DNA from: Wolbachia endosymbiont of Armadillidium arcangelii
GTDB taxonomy: Bacteria; Pseudomonadota; Alphaproteobacteria; Rickettsiales; Anaplasmataceae
Assembly (NCBI RefSeq): GCF_040207875.1
Contig: NZ_CP157942.1
Location: 868,001-932,000 of the forward strand
DNA length: 64,000 nt
Reading direction: 5' to 3'
Part shown: piece by piece, positions 36,901-46,052 of the stretch
Position numbering within the stretch: the stretch's first letter is position 1
Layout of the letters: each line of letters begins with the position of its first letter
The notes under the pieces: model-generated
What the model was told of the DNA's origin: nothing
The model's input: the letters and a program-made list of their open reading frames with translations, nothing else
The model's database searches: none
Program-made: the position numbers and the translations under genes

Positions 36901-38424
36901 TTAGTTTTCTGGCACATACTCTTTCTGTTGCTTTTGTAAATTAAGATCGTAAAACTTCTGCATCTGCTCACTCCACAGCATCGGTATTTCTTTCAAATCA
37001 ACCAACTTCAAACCCCTTGGCTGTCTTCCATTTACTATGTCTTCTTTGATCTTCGGCGCTAAATAATTTAACCTTAAAATTTGTTGCACACGTCTTGTAC
37101 CTATATTAATTTTGGCACTCAGCTCTTTCACACTTGAATATTTTCCCTCTTCTAGTTGCCGTTTCCACAAATGAGCTCTTACCACTGCTTTCAGTAGTAC
37201 ATTATTTGTTTTACCTTCTGGCTCTACTACTGTGCATTTATTTCCCTTCTTCTTTGTTGGTATAAATTTTTCCTCTGATTCAGAATGCACCTCTATTCCA
37301 TCTTCTCTTACCATTACTCCCTTTATTAACTTTTTCACTACTTCTTTCTGTTTTCCAAAACTTAAATTTTTCCATTCTTCTGCTTTTTCTCCCCATTTTT
37401 CATATAGCTGCTCTGCTTTCTTCATTACTTCTTTTTCTACTTCTCCTGCTACTATTGTTCGATTTATTGATTCACAATTTTTTCCTCTTAAATGGTTATT
37501 ACATATATAATATCGGTACCTTTTATTCTCTTTTTTTGAGTATGTCAGCGTCATATTTACATCACAGCTCTTACATTTAATTATTCCCCTAAGCAGTGCT
37601 TCCTCGTATTTCGCCTTTCTATATGGTTGATTCTTTATCAATTCCTGTGCTTTTTGCCATTTTTCCTCTTCTATTATTGCTTCATGTTTTCCTTCATACT
37701 CTTTCTCATAATGCCTAATTTTTCCCACATATATTGGATTTGTTATTATTCTCCTCACCGTTGCCTTTTTAAAGATATCTGATTTTCCTTTCGTCCAGTA
37801 CCCTTGGCTATTTAACTCCCTTGCCAACTCTGCCATTGACTTTAGCTCCAAATATCTTTCAAATATATGCTTCACTGTCTTTGCTTCTTTTTCATTTATT
37901 ATTAATTCTTTATCTTTTACATCATACCCAAGCGGTAAAGTTCCTCCCATCCATAATCCTTGTTCTTTTGATGTTGCTATTTTGTTTTTTACTCTCTCCA
38001 CTATCATTTCTCTTTCTAGTTGCGCTGCCCCTGATAATACCGTTTGTACGAACTTTCCCATTGGCGTATTATTGTCAAATATCTGCGTTACTGCTACAAA
38101 ATTTACTCGGTGCCTTCTAAAAAATGATGTCACTTCTATGCTGTCTTTTGTTTCTCTTGATAGCCTATCCAGAGTATATACTACTACGCAATCTATTTCT
38201 CCTGCCTTTACATCTTTAAACAATTCCTTTATCGCTGGTCTTTCTAAGTTTTTTCCTGAGAACCCTCCATCGTCGTACTTTTTTGCCAATGCTACCCACC
38301 CTTCTCGGCTTTTTATATACTTCTCACATGCTACTCGCTGCGCATCAAGACTATTAAACTTTTGTTCTAGTCCATCCTCATTTGATTTTCTTGTATATAT
38401 CGCGCATCTTACCTCTTTTAGCAT
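36901..38424 (-). CDS. Large serine recombinase (WO prophage integrase)
   Basis: The 507-residue protein is intact. The N-terminal resolvase domain has CAIYTRKSNEDG with catalytic Ser14, followed by YDDGGFSGKNLERPA and YTLDRLSRETKDS. A recombinase domain (~170-270) and a zinc ribbon (CKSCDVN ... CNNHLRGKNC, ~300-330) come next, then a C-terminal helix-turn-helix-like part (ELSAKINIGTRRVQQIL, ~440). It would catalyse integration and excision of the prophage through paired staggered cuts. Its start overlaps the DUF2924 gene end by 7 bp, so the two are translated together. A decayed copy lies 21 kb away at 15524-17040. Confidence 0.95.
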   Translation of the reverse strand: MLKEVRCAIYTRKSNEDGLEQKFNSLDAQRVACEKYIKSREGWVALAKKYDDGGFSGKNLERPAIKELFKDVKAGEIDCVVVYTLDRLSRETKDSIEVTSFFRRHRVNFVAVTQIFDNNTPMGKFVQTVLSGAAQLEREMIVERVKNKIATSKEQGLWMGGTLPLGYDVKDKELIINEKEAKTVKHIFERYLELKSMAELARELNSQGYWTKGKSDIFKKATVRRIITNPIYVGKIRHYEKEYEGKHEAIIEEEKWQKAQELIKNQPYRKAKYEEALLRGIIKCKSCDVNMTLTYSKKENKRYRYYICNNHLRGKNCESINRTIVAGEVEKEVMKKAEQLYEKWGEKAEEWKNLSFGKQKEVVKKLIKGVMVREDGIEVHSESEEKFIPTKKKGNKCTVVEPEGKTNNVLLKAVVRAHLWKRQLEEGKYSSVKELSAKINIGTRRVQQILRLNYLAPKIKEDIVNGRQPRGLKLVDLKEIPMLWSEQMQKFYDLNLQKQQKEYVPEN

Positions 38425-38852
38425 CCTTTCTCCTTTTCTCTCATCCCAAATAGGAGCGGTCCATTATAACTCATTCCCATTATTTTCCCTGCTACTGCTG
38501 ACAATGACGTGTAAAACTCTTCTCTGTAGATTAAACCTTTATCTGTTACCATTACCGCATGCGTCTCTTCACCTCTCTCTAATATTAGCTCTGTTCCTGC
38601 TACTGGCAATTTGTCACTACTTATTCTCTTTCCCTTCTCTAGCCGATCTGCCAGATACTCTAGTCTTTTTATCCCCTTTCTTGACATCTCTCCATACGCT
38701 TTTTCCTGCATTCTATAAGCTAATCTCGGTATCAGATATTTTCTCGTATTTTTCGGCGCTTCTTTCCTATATACCTTTTTCCATATTTTTTTTAGTTCTT
38801 CTAATGTTTTTTTCTCCAAACCTTTTACTTTTCTTTCTATTTCTTTTTCCAT
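38418..38852 (-). CDS. DUF2924 family protein
   Basis: The 144-residue basic protein has the DUF2924 pattern: an N-terminal helix with LEELKKIWKKVYRKEAP, then RYLIPRLAYRMQEKAYG, and a C-terminal part (ELILERGEETHAVMVTDKGLIYREEFYTSLSA) ending in an SxVAxxIxGxxxNGPxxFG-like motif. In phages this family almost always sits beside a serine recombinase and may be its directionality partner (inference). Gene order and the 7-bp overlap support a two-gene recombination unit. Confidence 0.9.
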   Translation of the reverse strand: MEKEIERKVKGLEKKTLEELKKIWKKVYRKEAPKNTRKYLIPRLAYRMQEKAYGEMSRKGIKRLEYLADRLEKGKRISSDKLPVAGTELILERGEETHAVMVTDKGLIYREEFYTSLSAVAGKIMGMSYNGPLLFGMREKEKGC

Positions 38853-38894
38853 ACATTCCTTCTTCTATACTCGATAAAAACTCTCTTTTCTTAC

Positions 38895-39539
38895 TTACAG
38901 CCCTTTTATCTTCTTTTTTACATTTCTTAGCTCTTTTTCCACTTCCATCACTGCTTCCTGTACCAATGGGTCTTTATCCAATTTTTTCCTTATTTCCTCT
39001 GACCTCCTTTCTCCTTTTTCTTCTAATTTTAGGTTAAATATCGCATCCACCGTTCGCTTTGATAACTTACTTAATTTTTCTAGTAACTTTTCCATTTCTC
39101 TTGTTTTGTTCTCCAGCACTTCCGTTATTTCTTTACTATTTTTTGCATAATCTATTGCTGTCATCCCATATTTATCCTCTTGTTCTATTTCTCCTCCTGC
39201 TTCCACTAACTCTTTTACTATTTCCACTTTCCCCATCATACATGCAAGGTGCAGTGGTGTGCATTTACTGTCATATTCTTCCACATTCACATCTGCTCCT
39301 GACTTTATCAGTTCTCTCACGATTTCTAGACGTTTTTCCGTTACCGCTAGGTGCAGTGCTGTATACCCTCCTACATCTGCTGCATTCACATCTACTCCTT
39401 TTTCAACCAATAACCTCACTGTTTTTGCTTCTACTGCATAATGTAGAACTGTTCTTCCTTTCTCGTCTCTTTCATAAACACTTTTAAATGAGTTCTCTAA
39501 TAATTCTTTTACTGACTTCTCTTTTTCTTTTTTACTCAT
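38895..39539 (-). CDS. Ankyrin-repeat protein
   Basis: The 214-residue protein has four ankyrin repeats (~25-135: TVLHYAVEAKT, TALHLAVTEKR, TPLHLACMMGK, TAIDYAKNSKE) followed by a charged helical tail (~140-214). It starts at the ATG at 39539 after a GAGGTAG site. It lies 33 bp downstream of another ankyrin gene and 42 bp before DUF2924, so it is part of the recombinase transcript. No membrane span or signal peptide was seen. Confidence 0.9.
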   Translation of the reverse strand: MSKKEKEKSVKELLENSFKSVYERDEKGRTVLHYAVEAKTVRLLVEKGVDVNAADVGGYTALHLAVTEKRLEIVRELIKSGADVNVEEYDSKCTPLHLACMMGKVEIVKELVEAGGEIEQEDKYGMTAIDYAKNSKEITEVLENKTREMEKLLEKLSKLSKRTVDAIFNLKLEEKGERRSEEIRKKLDKDPLVQEAVMEVEKELRNVKKKIKGL

Positions 39540-39572
39540 AATCTACCTCACCTTTTCTTTGAATTTAAATCC

Positions 39573-40283
39573 TTAAGCCTTCCTTTTTACCACCTCATCT
39601 ATCATTTCGTTCACTTGGCTCATTATTTTGCTTGCTAAATTTTTACATTCTTCCTTTATTAGCGATTTGTCTCTCTTCCTTATTTCTCCTATCTCTATTA
39701 TTTTTAGCTCCGGCAAATAACTCCCATTCAACATGTCTGCTATTTCTCCCACTAGCCTCTCTATTCCATAGCAGGTCAGTTCTCTACTTTTTGTTATTCC
39801 TCCTTGTTCTCTCAGAAATTTACTCGCCTCTTCACTCTCTTTGCTATCACATAGACGATACTTTTCACTTTCCCAAATGTAATACATTGGTGTTGCACCG
39901 TACTTATTCAGTTGATTAACTGTAGCTCCGGCCTTTACTAGCTCTTTTATTATTTCAACTTTTGCTCCTCCTATTTTGCACGCAGAGTGGAGTGGCGTAC
40001 ATCCACTGACATATTGAGTGGCATTTACTTCCGCTCCAGACCTTAGCAGCACTTTCACATTTTCTAAACTTTTTGCGAATACTGCACAGTGTAGTGGTGT
40101 ATAACCATTTTTATCTCTTGCATCAACCTCTGCCCCTTTTTTTATTAATAATCTCACTGTTTTGTAATCAGAGATTTCTACTGCTTGATGCAAGATCGTC
40201 TCTCCTTCTTCATTTCTTTTATTAATGTTTTTAAACCCGTTACTTGATACTTCTTTAAAAAACTTACTCTTGCTAAAACTCAT
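39573..40283 (-). CDS. Ankyrin-repeat protein
   Basis: The ATG at 40283 (MSFSKSKFFKEVSS) is preferred over the ATG at 40322 because GAGG precedes it at the right distance. Four repeats (~25-145: TILHQAVEISD, TPLHCAVFAKS, TPLHSACKIGG, TPMYYIWESEK) and a charged helical C-terminus follow. It resembles the downstream ankyrin gene in layout, so the pair probably arose by duplication. It begins the minus-strand unit ankyrin-ankyrin-DUF2924-recombinase. Confidence 0.88.
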   Translation of the reverse strand: MSFSKSKFFKEVSSNGFKNINKRNEEGETILHQAVEISDYKTVRLLIKKGAEVDARDKNGYTPLHCAVFAKSLENVKVLLRSGAEVNATQYVSGCTPLHSACKIGGAKVEIIKELVKAGATVNQLNKYGATPMYYIWESEKYRLCDSKESEEASKFLREQGGITKSRELTCYGIERLVGEIADMLNGSYLPELKIIEIGEIRKRDKSLIKEECKNLASKIMSQVNEMIDEVVKRKA

Positions 40284-40451
40284 TTCATACCTCACAAAAT
40301 TAGCTTTTCTAGCGCCAGACAAATTTCTTATATTTACCTGCTGCTATTCAAGTCATGTCCTTTTTAGCATGAGAAAGCAAGTCCTTTTCTTTTTATTTCA
40401 TACACTTTTACCTATTATTAATATAATATATGAGGATCTAAATATAAGTGC

Positions 40452-41612
40452 TTAACTTATTAGAGATATTATTCGACTATCTTTCCAACTTCTGTGCAAA
40501 TGTCGATGTTCGTGCCACTTCAGTACTCCCGGGTAAAATACTAAAATGTGCTTTTCTAATTCGTGTATTGAGTCTTTTTGCTCTGAATCTAAATCGTTTT
40601 TATAGTAAACGTTGTGTTCTGCTAAAACATATTTTCTGACCTTCTGATCTGTATAATTTTCTACTTTATAGTTGTGAGTAACGCTAAATCTTTCTAAAAT
40701 TGGCTTGTGTTTTAAATTCCAATATTGCCCTGAAAGTTTATCGCTTCCCAATACAAATTTATTTCCTCTTTCTTCTACGCTACTAACTGGAAAGCACGTA
40801 TTTATGTCTCCTAAATCCCAACTGTCTGATAATACTATCTGCGCTTTTGCAAATTTAATCGATGGTAATAAACTCTGTGGTAATGGATATAGTGCTTTTA
40901 AGTTGTACCACAAATGATTTCTTTCATAAATACCGTTATAATTCTTTGCGTGAGACTCTGTTTCTCCAAGGATTGCTACATCTAGGCGATATATATCATT
41001 GCTTAAAGCTCGTTCATAATGATCGCGTAGATAGTTTTCTATAATCCTAATAACTGGACCACTAGACCTGAAAAAATTTACTCTTCCAAATGATAACACT
41101 GGTCCATCTTTTTCTATTTTTACCCCTGAATAATCAGAAAGAAGATCTCCAAATAAACTCTCATCCAATATAAATCTCTGCACATTATAATAATCGTTAA
41201 AAATCCTCATCAACCTCGATCTTACAGGCAGTGATAGTTTTGCCAGCTCTACTACTGCATCTACGAAGAAGTCATTTGGTACCTCTTTTATCCCTACTTG
41301 CAACTCAAAAAAGTGTTTACCGGGTGGTTCTTCGATGATTGTAATGTCTTCTATATTTGCCCACTTGAGTGCTATTTTAAGTGATTTAGGTGTTCCTCGC
41401 AGTCTTTGAAATTTTACTCCTTCTACTACTGCTTTTCTTCTATCTTTTACCCAGCGTAGTATTTCTTCTAAACCATATTCTTCTATTATCCACGGCAATG
41501 TTTCTTCTTCCAATCTAAATTTAAATCCTCTAATACAGCTTGGATCAACCTTATAATCTATCGCATCTACTAGCGCTTTTTCCTGTTTTGTTGCATTTGG
41601 TGGCAATAACAT
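40452..41612 (-). CDS. Phage tail protein I (P2 gpI-like) with extended C-terminus
   Basis: Residues ~1-190 match the P2 gpI family, a baseplate wedge protein: the ATKQEKALVDAIDYKVDPSCI start, then LPWIIEEYGLEEIL, RGTPKSLKIALKWANI and LSLPVRSRLMRIFNDYYNVQ. The remaining ~195 residues are not typical of gpI and may link to a tail fibre. The start codon overlaps the gpJ stop (shared base 41612), showing tight coupling. No separate tail-fibre gene follows in the window; the next genes are ankyrin genes. Confidence 0.85.
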   Translation of the reverse strand: MLLPPNATKQEKALVDAIDYKVDPSCIRGFKFRLEEETLPWIIEEYGLEEILRWVKDRRKAVVEGVKFQRLRGTPKSLKIALKWANIEDITIIEEPPGKHFFELQVGIKEVPNDFFVDAVVELAKLSLPVRSRLMRIFNDYYNVQRFILDESLFGDLLSDYSGVKIEKDGPVLSFGRVNFFRSSGPVIRIIENYLRDHYERALSNDIYRLDVAILGETESHAKNYNGIYERNHLWYNLKALYPLPQSLLPSIKFAKAQIVLSDSWDLGDINTCFPVSSVEERGNKFVLGSDKLSGQYWNLKHKPILERFSVTHNYKVENYTDQKVRKYVLAEHNVYYKNDLDSEQKDSIHELEKHILVFYPGVLKWHEHRHLHRSWKDSRIISLIS

Positions 41613-42412
41613 TAATTCAACTCAATCTTTAAATTTTTCAAATTTGCAGATTCATTTCCCAGAACCACAACATCCTCTCTTGGCTCGATCAATTCCACAT
41701 TTTCTACACCATCTACAAATAGATTCGCTATTATCCATGATCTTGTTACACTCCACCCTAATCTTTTTGCTAATTCAAACTTCTTAATAAACTGCTTCTT
41801 GATTTCTTCCTCTGATATTACAGGACTCATGCTCATTCTGCTGTGAATATCTATTTCCGTAATATTGCAACCAATTACTGTTATCGTATCTGTTAAAACC
41901 CTTATATCATCTCTAGTAACCTGCTTTTTTACAATTTCTAGTAGTTCTTCTGACACTATGCCAGTTGTGGATAATTGTGTTGATAAGATTGAAATTTGTA
42001 CTTTCCCTGGTATAGGTGATTCTACTAATGCATCTTTTACTCTACTATCTGCTGACAGTGCCTGATAACGATAATACTCTTTACTTCCTCCTGTACTCCA
42101 GCCTTTTATTTTTGCTTTTATTCTTTTTCTAAATCGTTCGTCCTCTTCTTCTTTTTCTCTCTCTACTCCATAAAATTCAGCTAAATTACCAAGATCTTCT
42201 CCCGTTGCAAATTTTAGTAAATTACTTTTTACAGCTTCATTTATTCTTTCTCTGAGTAACAACTCTCTCCATGCTGCTACTTCTAATACCTTCATTGCTG
42301 GATCCGATTCTACTAATCCTGAAAAGGTTTCATCTCTACAGACTAACTCTTCTTTCATTCTCGAAAATATTTCCTCATAGCTTAGTTTTTCAATAATATT
42401 AGATGTTTGCAT
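41612..42412 (-). CDS. Baseplate assembly protein J (P2 gpJ-like)
   Basis: The 266-residue protein has the gpJ pattern: an N-terminal helical part with LLRERINEAVKSNLLKFATGEDLGNLAEFYGVER, then the STGGSKEYYRYQALSADSRVKDALVESPIPGKVQI beta region and a C-terminal segment with WSVTRSWIIANLFVDGVENVEL. It builds the baseplate wedge together with gpI and gpW. It lies between W and I with almost no spacing, as in P2. Confidence 0.9.
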   Translation of the reverse strand: MQTSNIIEKLSYEEIFSRMKEELVCRDETFSGLVESDPAMKVLEVAAWRELLLRERINEAVKSNLLKFATGEDLGNLAEFYGVEREKEEEDERFRKRIKAKIKGWSTGGSKEYYRYQALSADSRVKDALVESPIPGKVQISILSTQLSTTGIVSEELLEIVKKQVTRDDIRVLTDTITVIGCNITEIDIHSRMSMSPVISEEEIKKQFIKKFELAKRLGWSVTRSWIIANLFVDGVENVELIEPREDVVVLGNESANLKNLKIELN

Positions 42413-42414
42413 TT

Positions 42415-42750
42415 CTAAACAACTACTCCACTAATATTTATGAACTTGCCTTCTGAAAGATACATACCTTCAAGTACAAGAGTCATTTTTCCTTCTTTAG
42501 CTTCAGCAATCTTTACTTTTTCTAACTTAAATCTCTTCTCAAATTTCCCCAGTGCTTCTGCTGTTGCTGCATAGATCTTCAAAGTAAAATCTCTACTGAT
42601 TGGTTTATCCACTAATTCAAATAATCTTGAGCCATAATCTCTCCTCATTATTCTACTGTTAATAGGAGTGGTCAGTATATCAATTATCGACTGCTTTAAG
42701 TGCTCTATTCCTTCTAACGTTTTTCCTGTTTTAGCATCCATACCCTTCAT
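42415..42750 (-). CDS. Baseplate assembly protein W (P2 gpW / T4 gp25-like)
   Basis: A 111-residue gp25-like lysozyme-fold protein with the family's core SIIDILTTPINSRIMRRDYGSRLFELVD. It is a wedge component at the junction of tail sheath and baseplate. It is 2 bp away from both neighbours. Confidence 0.88.
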   Translation of the reverse strand: MKGMDAKTGKTLEGIEHLKQSIIDILTTPINSRIMRRDYGSRLFELVDKPISRDFTLKIYAATAEALGKFEKRFKLEKVKIAEAKEGKMTLVLEGMYLSEGKFINISGVVV

Positions 42751-42752
42751 TT

Positions 42753-43007
42753 CTATTTTGCAAAGACGCTTTCACTGCCTTTTATTACTTTAAACCCACA
42801 TGAAACTATATCTCCTACTCTTCCTACACTAAGACCATTTGCAAACACTGTTTTTGATCCTTCAGTTAATGCTCTTCCTTCACTAAAACTGTCTCCTTGT
42901 CTACATATTGACTTACCGTTTACAAAAACATTATTACTTCCGCTAATGCAGAAATGTGGTATAGCTTCTCCACAGTAGTCTCCTAACCTTACTATTCCTT
43001 TGTTCAA
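42753..43007 (-). CDS. PAAR-domain spike tip protein
   Basis: The 84-residue protein has the repeated strand pattern of PAAR proteins (NNVFVNGKSICRQGD, then KTVFANGLSVGRVGDIVSCG, then SESVFA) with spaced Cys and His (HFCIS) that could bind metal. It would cap the gpV spike. It overlaps gpV by 4 bp. Confidence 0.88.
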   Translation of the reverse strand: MNKGIVRLGDYCGEAIPHFCISGSNNVFVNGKSICRQGDSFSEGRALTEGSKTVFANGLSVGRVGDIVSCGFKVIKGSESVFAK

Positions 43008-43468
43008 TTTAAGTCGATCCTTTCTGCTTTCAGTTTTATTCCACTTTTTGTCATTTCTATGCTCGATTCCCCAGCTTTCAGTGTTATTTTATCTACTACT
43101 TCAATCTCTAAATGATGTTTTTCCTTATCATATAACAATATTGTTCCATCTTGAAACTTCACACTATTTATTTCTTTTTTATTCTCTGGTGCAGGGTATT
43201 TTTCCTGATATATTCCTCCTAATACCACTCCTAATGATAGTTCACCAAGAGGAGAAAATATCATAACCTGTTCATCAATATCTGGCGGAGACCAATCTCT
43301 ATCTTTTCCTGCTTTACTTGTTATCCACGGTAAATAATCTGTTAAAAATTCTCCTATTTTCACTCTTACTTTTGCTTTTTCATAATCTATTTCTTTTACA
43401 ATTCCTATACGAATAACGTTTGCTAGCTTCCTATTCAGCTCTGAAATCGCAAAACTATGATCCAACAT
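43004..43468 (-). CDS. Baseplate spike protein V (P2 gpV-like)
   Basis: The 154-residue protein has an OB-fold N-terminal part (RIGIVKEIDYEKAKVRVKIGEF, LPWITSKAGKDRDWSPPDIDEQVMIFSPLGE) and a beta-helical C-terminus with short repeats (ITLKAGESSIEMTKSGIKLKA), the layout of the trimeric membrane-piercing spike. It overlaps the upstream gene by 14 bp. Confidence 0.9.
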   Translation of the reverse strand: MLDHSFAISELNRKLANVIRIGIVKEIDYEKAKVRVKIGEFLTDYLPWITSKAGKDRDWSPPDIDEQVMIFSPLGELSLGVVLGGIYQEKYPAPENKKEINSVKFQDGTILLYDKEKHHLEIEVVDKITLKAGESSIEMTKSGIKLKAERIDLN

Positions 43469-43937
43469 TTATATTTCCTACGTTTATTGTATGTGGTTTA
43501 ATTTTCCCCTCTTCCCATACTGATTTACCTAAATGAAGCTGATGACTCCAATCAACCATCCACACTAAATATGCATCGAGCTCTGGCCTAAATCCGTCAA
43601 TTTCCGCAGAGATAAATTCTCCTGGTGAAACATTTTCCACATTCCAAGTATTTTTATTTACTACTCTCGCAACCTCAGCAGCTAATGTTCTAACAACTAC
43701 CGAGGAATCCTCTACTGTTCCATCAACTACAATCCTCGCCTCAAACCTGGCTTTCAATGCTAATTCATCAGTACCTGCATCTTTACCTGGTTCTAAACTT
43801 GTTAGTTCTACAAACACCGCTGGCGCTACTAATTCTTTCCTTATTGCTGGATAAATTTCACATGTCTGTATAGCCAGTATTTCTTCCTTCAGTGTGCTGC
43901 AAATTGCTTTATGTAAATCTTTCCAGAACTTTGTCAT
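43455..43937 (-). CDS. Phage tail completion/terminator-like protein
   Basis: A 160-residue alpha/beta protein (KAICSTLKEEILAIQTCEIYPAIRKELVAPAVFVELTSLEPG; then ARFEARIVVDGTVEDS) whose size, fold pattern and position after gene Z fit a tail terminator such as lambda gpU or P2 gpR. Sequence recognition is weak, so the role rests mainly on gene order. It overlaps gpV by 14 bp. Confidence 0.6.
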   Translation of the reverse strand: MTKFWKDLHKAICSTLKEEILAIQTCEIYPAIRKELVAPAVFVELTSLEPGKDAGTDELALKARFEARIVVDGTVEDSSVVVRTLAAEVARVVNKNTWNVENVSPGEFISAEIDGFRPELDAYLVWMVDWSHQLHLGKSVWEEGKIKPHTINVGNINVGS

Positions 43938-43946
43938 GCATATAAT

Positions 43947-44435
43947 TTAACTCATGTAATGTATAAAATATTTTTCAAATACCTTTTCAACTTCATAATT
44001 AACAAGATTACCTATTATCCTTGAAGCCTCAGGTTCGAGTGGCAACTTAACTTCCTTTATTGGCAATGCTGCCCTTCCTTCACGTTTAAACATACCGCTA
44101 TTTCCTTTTGGCATAACTGCTGCAAATCCTCCTATAAACTCATGCTTTCCTACTTTCGATCCTCTTCTTGTTTTTTGTATTTTGCCAATTGTCGATGCTC
44201 TAATGTCGTAGAGATTTGCTCTAATTAACACTTCTAATCTGCTTGTTTTTGCTTTAAAAATTCTTAATCTCTTTCTTATCAAACTTAATTTTATTCTCTT
44301 TTCCTCACTAATTTCCTTAGCTGCTTTTGATTTTAGCCATATTGCTGTTTTGTTTAATGCACTCACCGTCACTTTTTCCACTTTTTTCCTTTCAGCATCT
44401 ATACTTTGTATAATACTACCGGTGTTAATACGCAT
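43947..44435 (-). CDS. Prophage minor tail protein Z-like
   Basis: The 162-residue basic protein has the GPZ pattern: VSALNKTAIWLKSKAAKEIS, RKRLRIFKAKTSRLEVLIRAN, then FIGGFAAVMPKGNSGMFKREGRAALPI. In lambda, Z helps finish the tail before it joins the head. It adjoins the FII-like gene directly (44435/44436). Confidence 0.85.
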   Translation of the reverse strand: MRINTGSIIQSIDAERKKVEKVTVSALNKTAIWLKSKAAKEISEEKRIKLSLIRKRLRIFKAKTSRLEVLIRANLYDIRASTIGKIQKTRRGSKVGKHEFIGGFAAVMPKGNSGMFKREGRAALPIKEVKLPLEPEASRIIGNLVNYEVEKVFEKYFIHYMS

Positions 44436-44750
44436 TTATACTCCTGACGCTCGAATTTTCCATACCATTCCTGAATTATCTTGCAGCGGTGGAGAATATA
44501 CTTTATATTTACGGTCACCTATAACAAAAATATCTCCTACAATTGGCTGCAGTACATCAAACGCACTTATTTCCAACACTAAAGTTTCTCCTACAAATTG
44601 CCCTTCACCAATCTCGTATAATTTATCTGGCTCTTGCTTTAACACCTGTACCATATATGACTTATCCTTTGATTTATATAAAGCCACTTCTCCTAAATGG
44701 GCAAAACAATCTTCTAATAATCGCTTAATATTCTCTCCTAAGAAACTCAC
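44436..44750 (-). CDS. Head-tail attachment protein (lambda gpFII-like), start at the IS110 junction
   Basis: The 104-residue protein has a beta-rich C-terminus (LEISAFDVLQPIVGDIFVIGDRKYKVYSPPLQDNSGMVWKIRA) like the Phage_attach (gpFII) family. Its start is a GTG at 44750 that overlaps the transposase stop codon, exactly where the IS110 remnant ends. The native start and ribosome site may therefore have been replaced. Lambda order (E, FI, FII, Z) suggests that any gene between capsid and FII was lost to the IS. Confidence 0.75.
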   Translation of the reverse strand: MSFLGENIKRLLEDCFAHLGEVALYKSKDKSYMVQVLKQEPDKLYEIGEGQFVGETLVLEISAFDVLQPIVGDIFVIGDRKYKVYSPPLQDNSGMVWKIRASGV

Positions 44751-46052
44751 TCAACTAACTCTTCTTGTTGAACTAATATGTAGCCAAATTCGCTCGCTTT
44801 TTTGATCAAATTTTTTACAATTCTATCTTTATAGCGTGTTTCATAGTATTCCATTCCTTTTTCTACATATTCCTGTCCGTATTTGAGCATACTATAAAAT
44901 ATGCATGCCATTTTTCTTGCAGTAGCTGTTATTGCTTTTGGTGCTCCTAGTCGTTTTTTCAATCTTCTGTAGTATGCACCCAACGCACTTTTACTCTTTC
45001 CTACAGAATGAGCAGCTATTCGCAAAGCATTTGCAGCACGGTTAATGACTTTACGTGTTCTTGTATTAAACACTTTTTCCCCTGTAACTTTATTAGCAGG
45101 ACTGAGTCCCAACCACGACGAAAAGTGCTTTTCTGTTGGCCATTTACTGTGGTTTATACCAACTTCTGAAATTATGGTTTGTATACTTAATACATCAAAT
45201 CCAGGAATTTTAGTGAAATCCATACCAGTGATTCGTTGCAGTTCCTCATACAAAGCAAAGCTTGGCTTACTTTTGCTATTTTTATTCTTTTGCTTACTTA
45301 GCTGTTTGCTTTCACAAGACTTTGTTTCAAACGTTTTATAATAGGCTTCAATATTTCTATCACATTCTGCTATTTTTTCTTGATAAATATTATATAGTTC
45401 AAATTCTTGCTTTAGCGTGAATAAGTGTTCTTCTCTATAGTCACCAGCTAACGCTTTTGCAATAGTAGACTGATCATTTTTCATTCGCACGTCCCTGAAT
45501 TCTGCTAATTTTTCAGAATCTCTTTCGCCTTCAATTATAGCTTCAATGATTTTCATACCAGTTATCCCAGTAATATGACTAATAACCTTGTGTAATTGTA
45601 TATTCATTTGAATTAATGCCTTCTGCATACGTAGAATATGTGTAGATGCACTTTCAGTGAGATTTCTGCGCTGCCGCACGTAACTGCGCAATACACACAT
45701 CTGATTATCTGGCCTAAACGATCCATGAAGCAGTCCGTAGCTATGCAGTTGTTGGAGCCATTGGCAATCTTAAACGTCAGACTTCCTACCAGTTTACATG
45801 CCGTGCATTTTACCTCGAATTTATATGACTCAAGTATTTGAAATAAAGGAATCCACTGTTGATTCCATAGCTACTGTTGTAACTTTACACTTTTTCAACC
45901 ACTGTGCTAAGTTATGAAGGTCTTCAGTAAAGCAGCCAAATTTCTGAACGCGTTGTTCATCTCCTCCTTCAGGTACACACACATAGTGTACAGCTGAACC
46001 AATCTGCTGCATTAGGATTCACTATTTCTAATTTACTTTTTGCTTTTTTCAT
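44747..46052 (-). pseudogene. IS110-family transposase, frameshifted
   Basis: The start at 46052 reads MKKAKSKLEIVNPNAA. There the GIDIG codons with the first catalytic Asp are damaged, and the frame shifts into SAVHYVCVPEGGDEQRVQKFG. Further shifts come after AMEST (~45850) and in the RKSD region (~45770). From 45700 the frame is open to 44747 and carries the C-terminal transposase_20 domain (ITGMDFTKIPGFDVLSIQTIISEVG, FSSWLGLSPANKVTGEKV). IS110 enzymes have a RuvC-like DEDD domain and a C-terminal catalytic Ser. With the DEDD part broken this copy is dead. Confidence 0.88.

Noticed and set aside
37982..39037. 351-codon plus-strand frame over the recombinase, DUF2924 and ankyrin genes
   Set aside because: It is antisense to three well-supported genes, is composed mostly of Leu, Ser and Phe from reversed Lys/Glu codons, and has no ribosome site.
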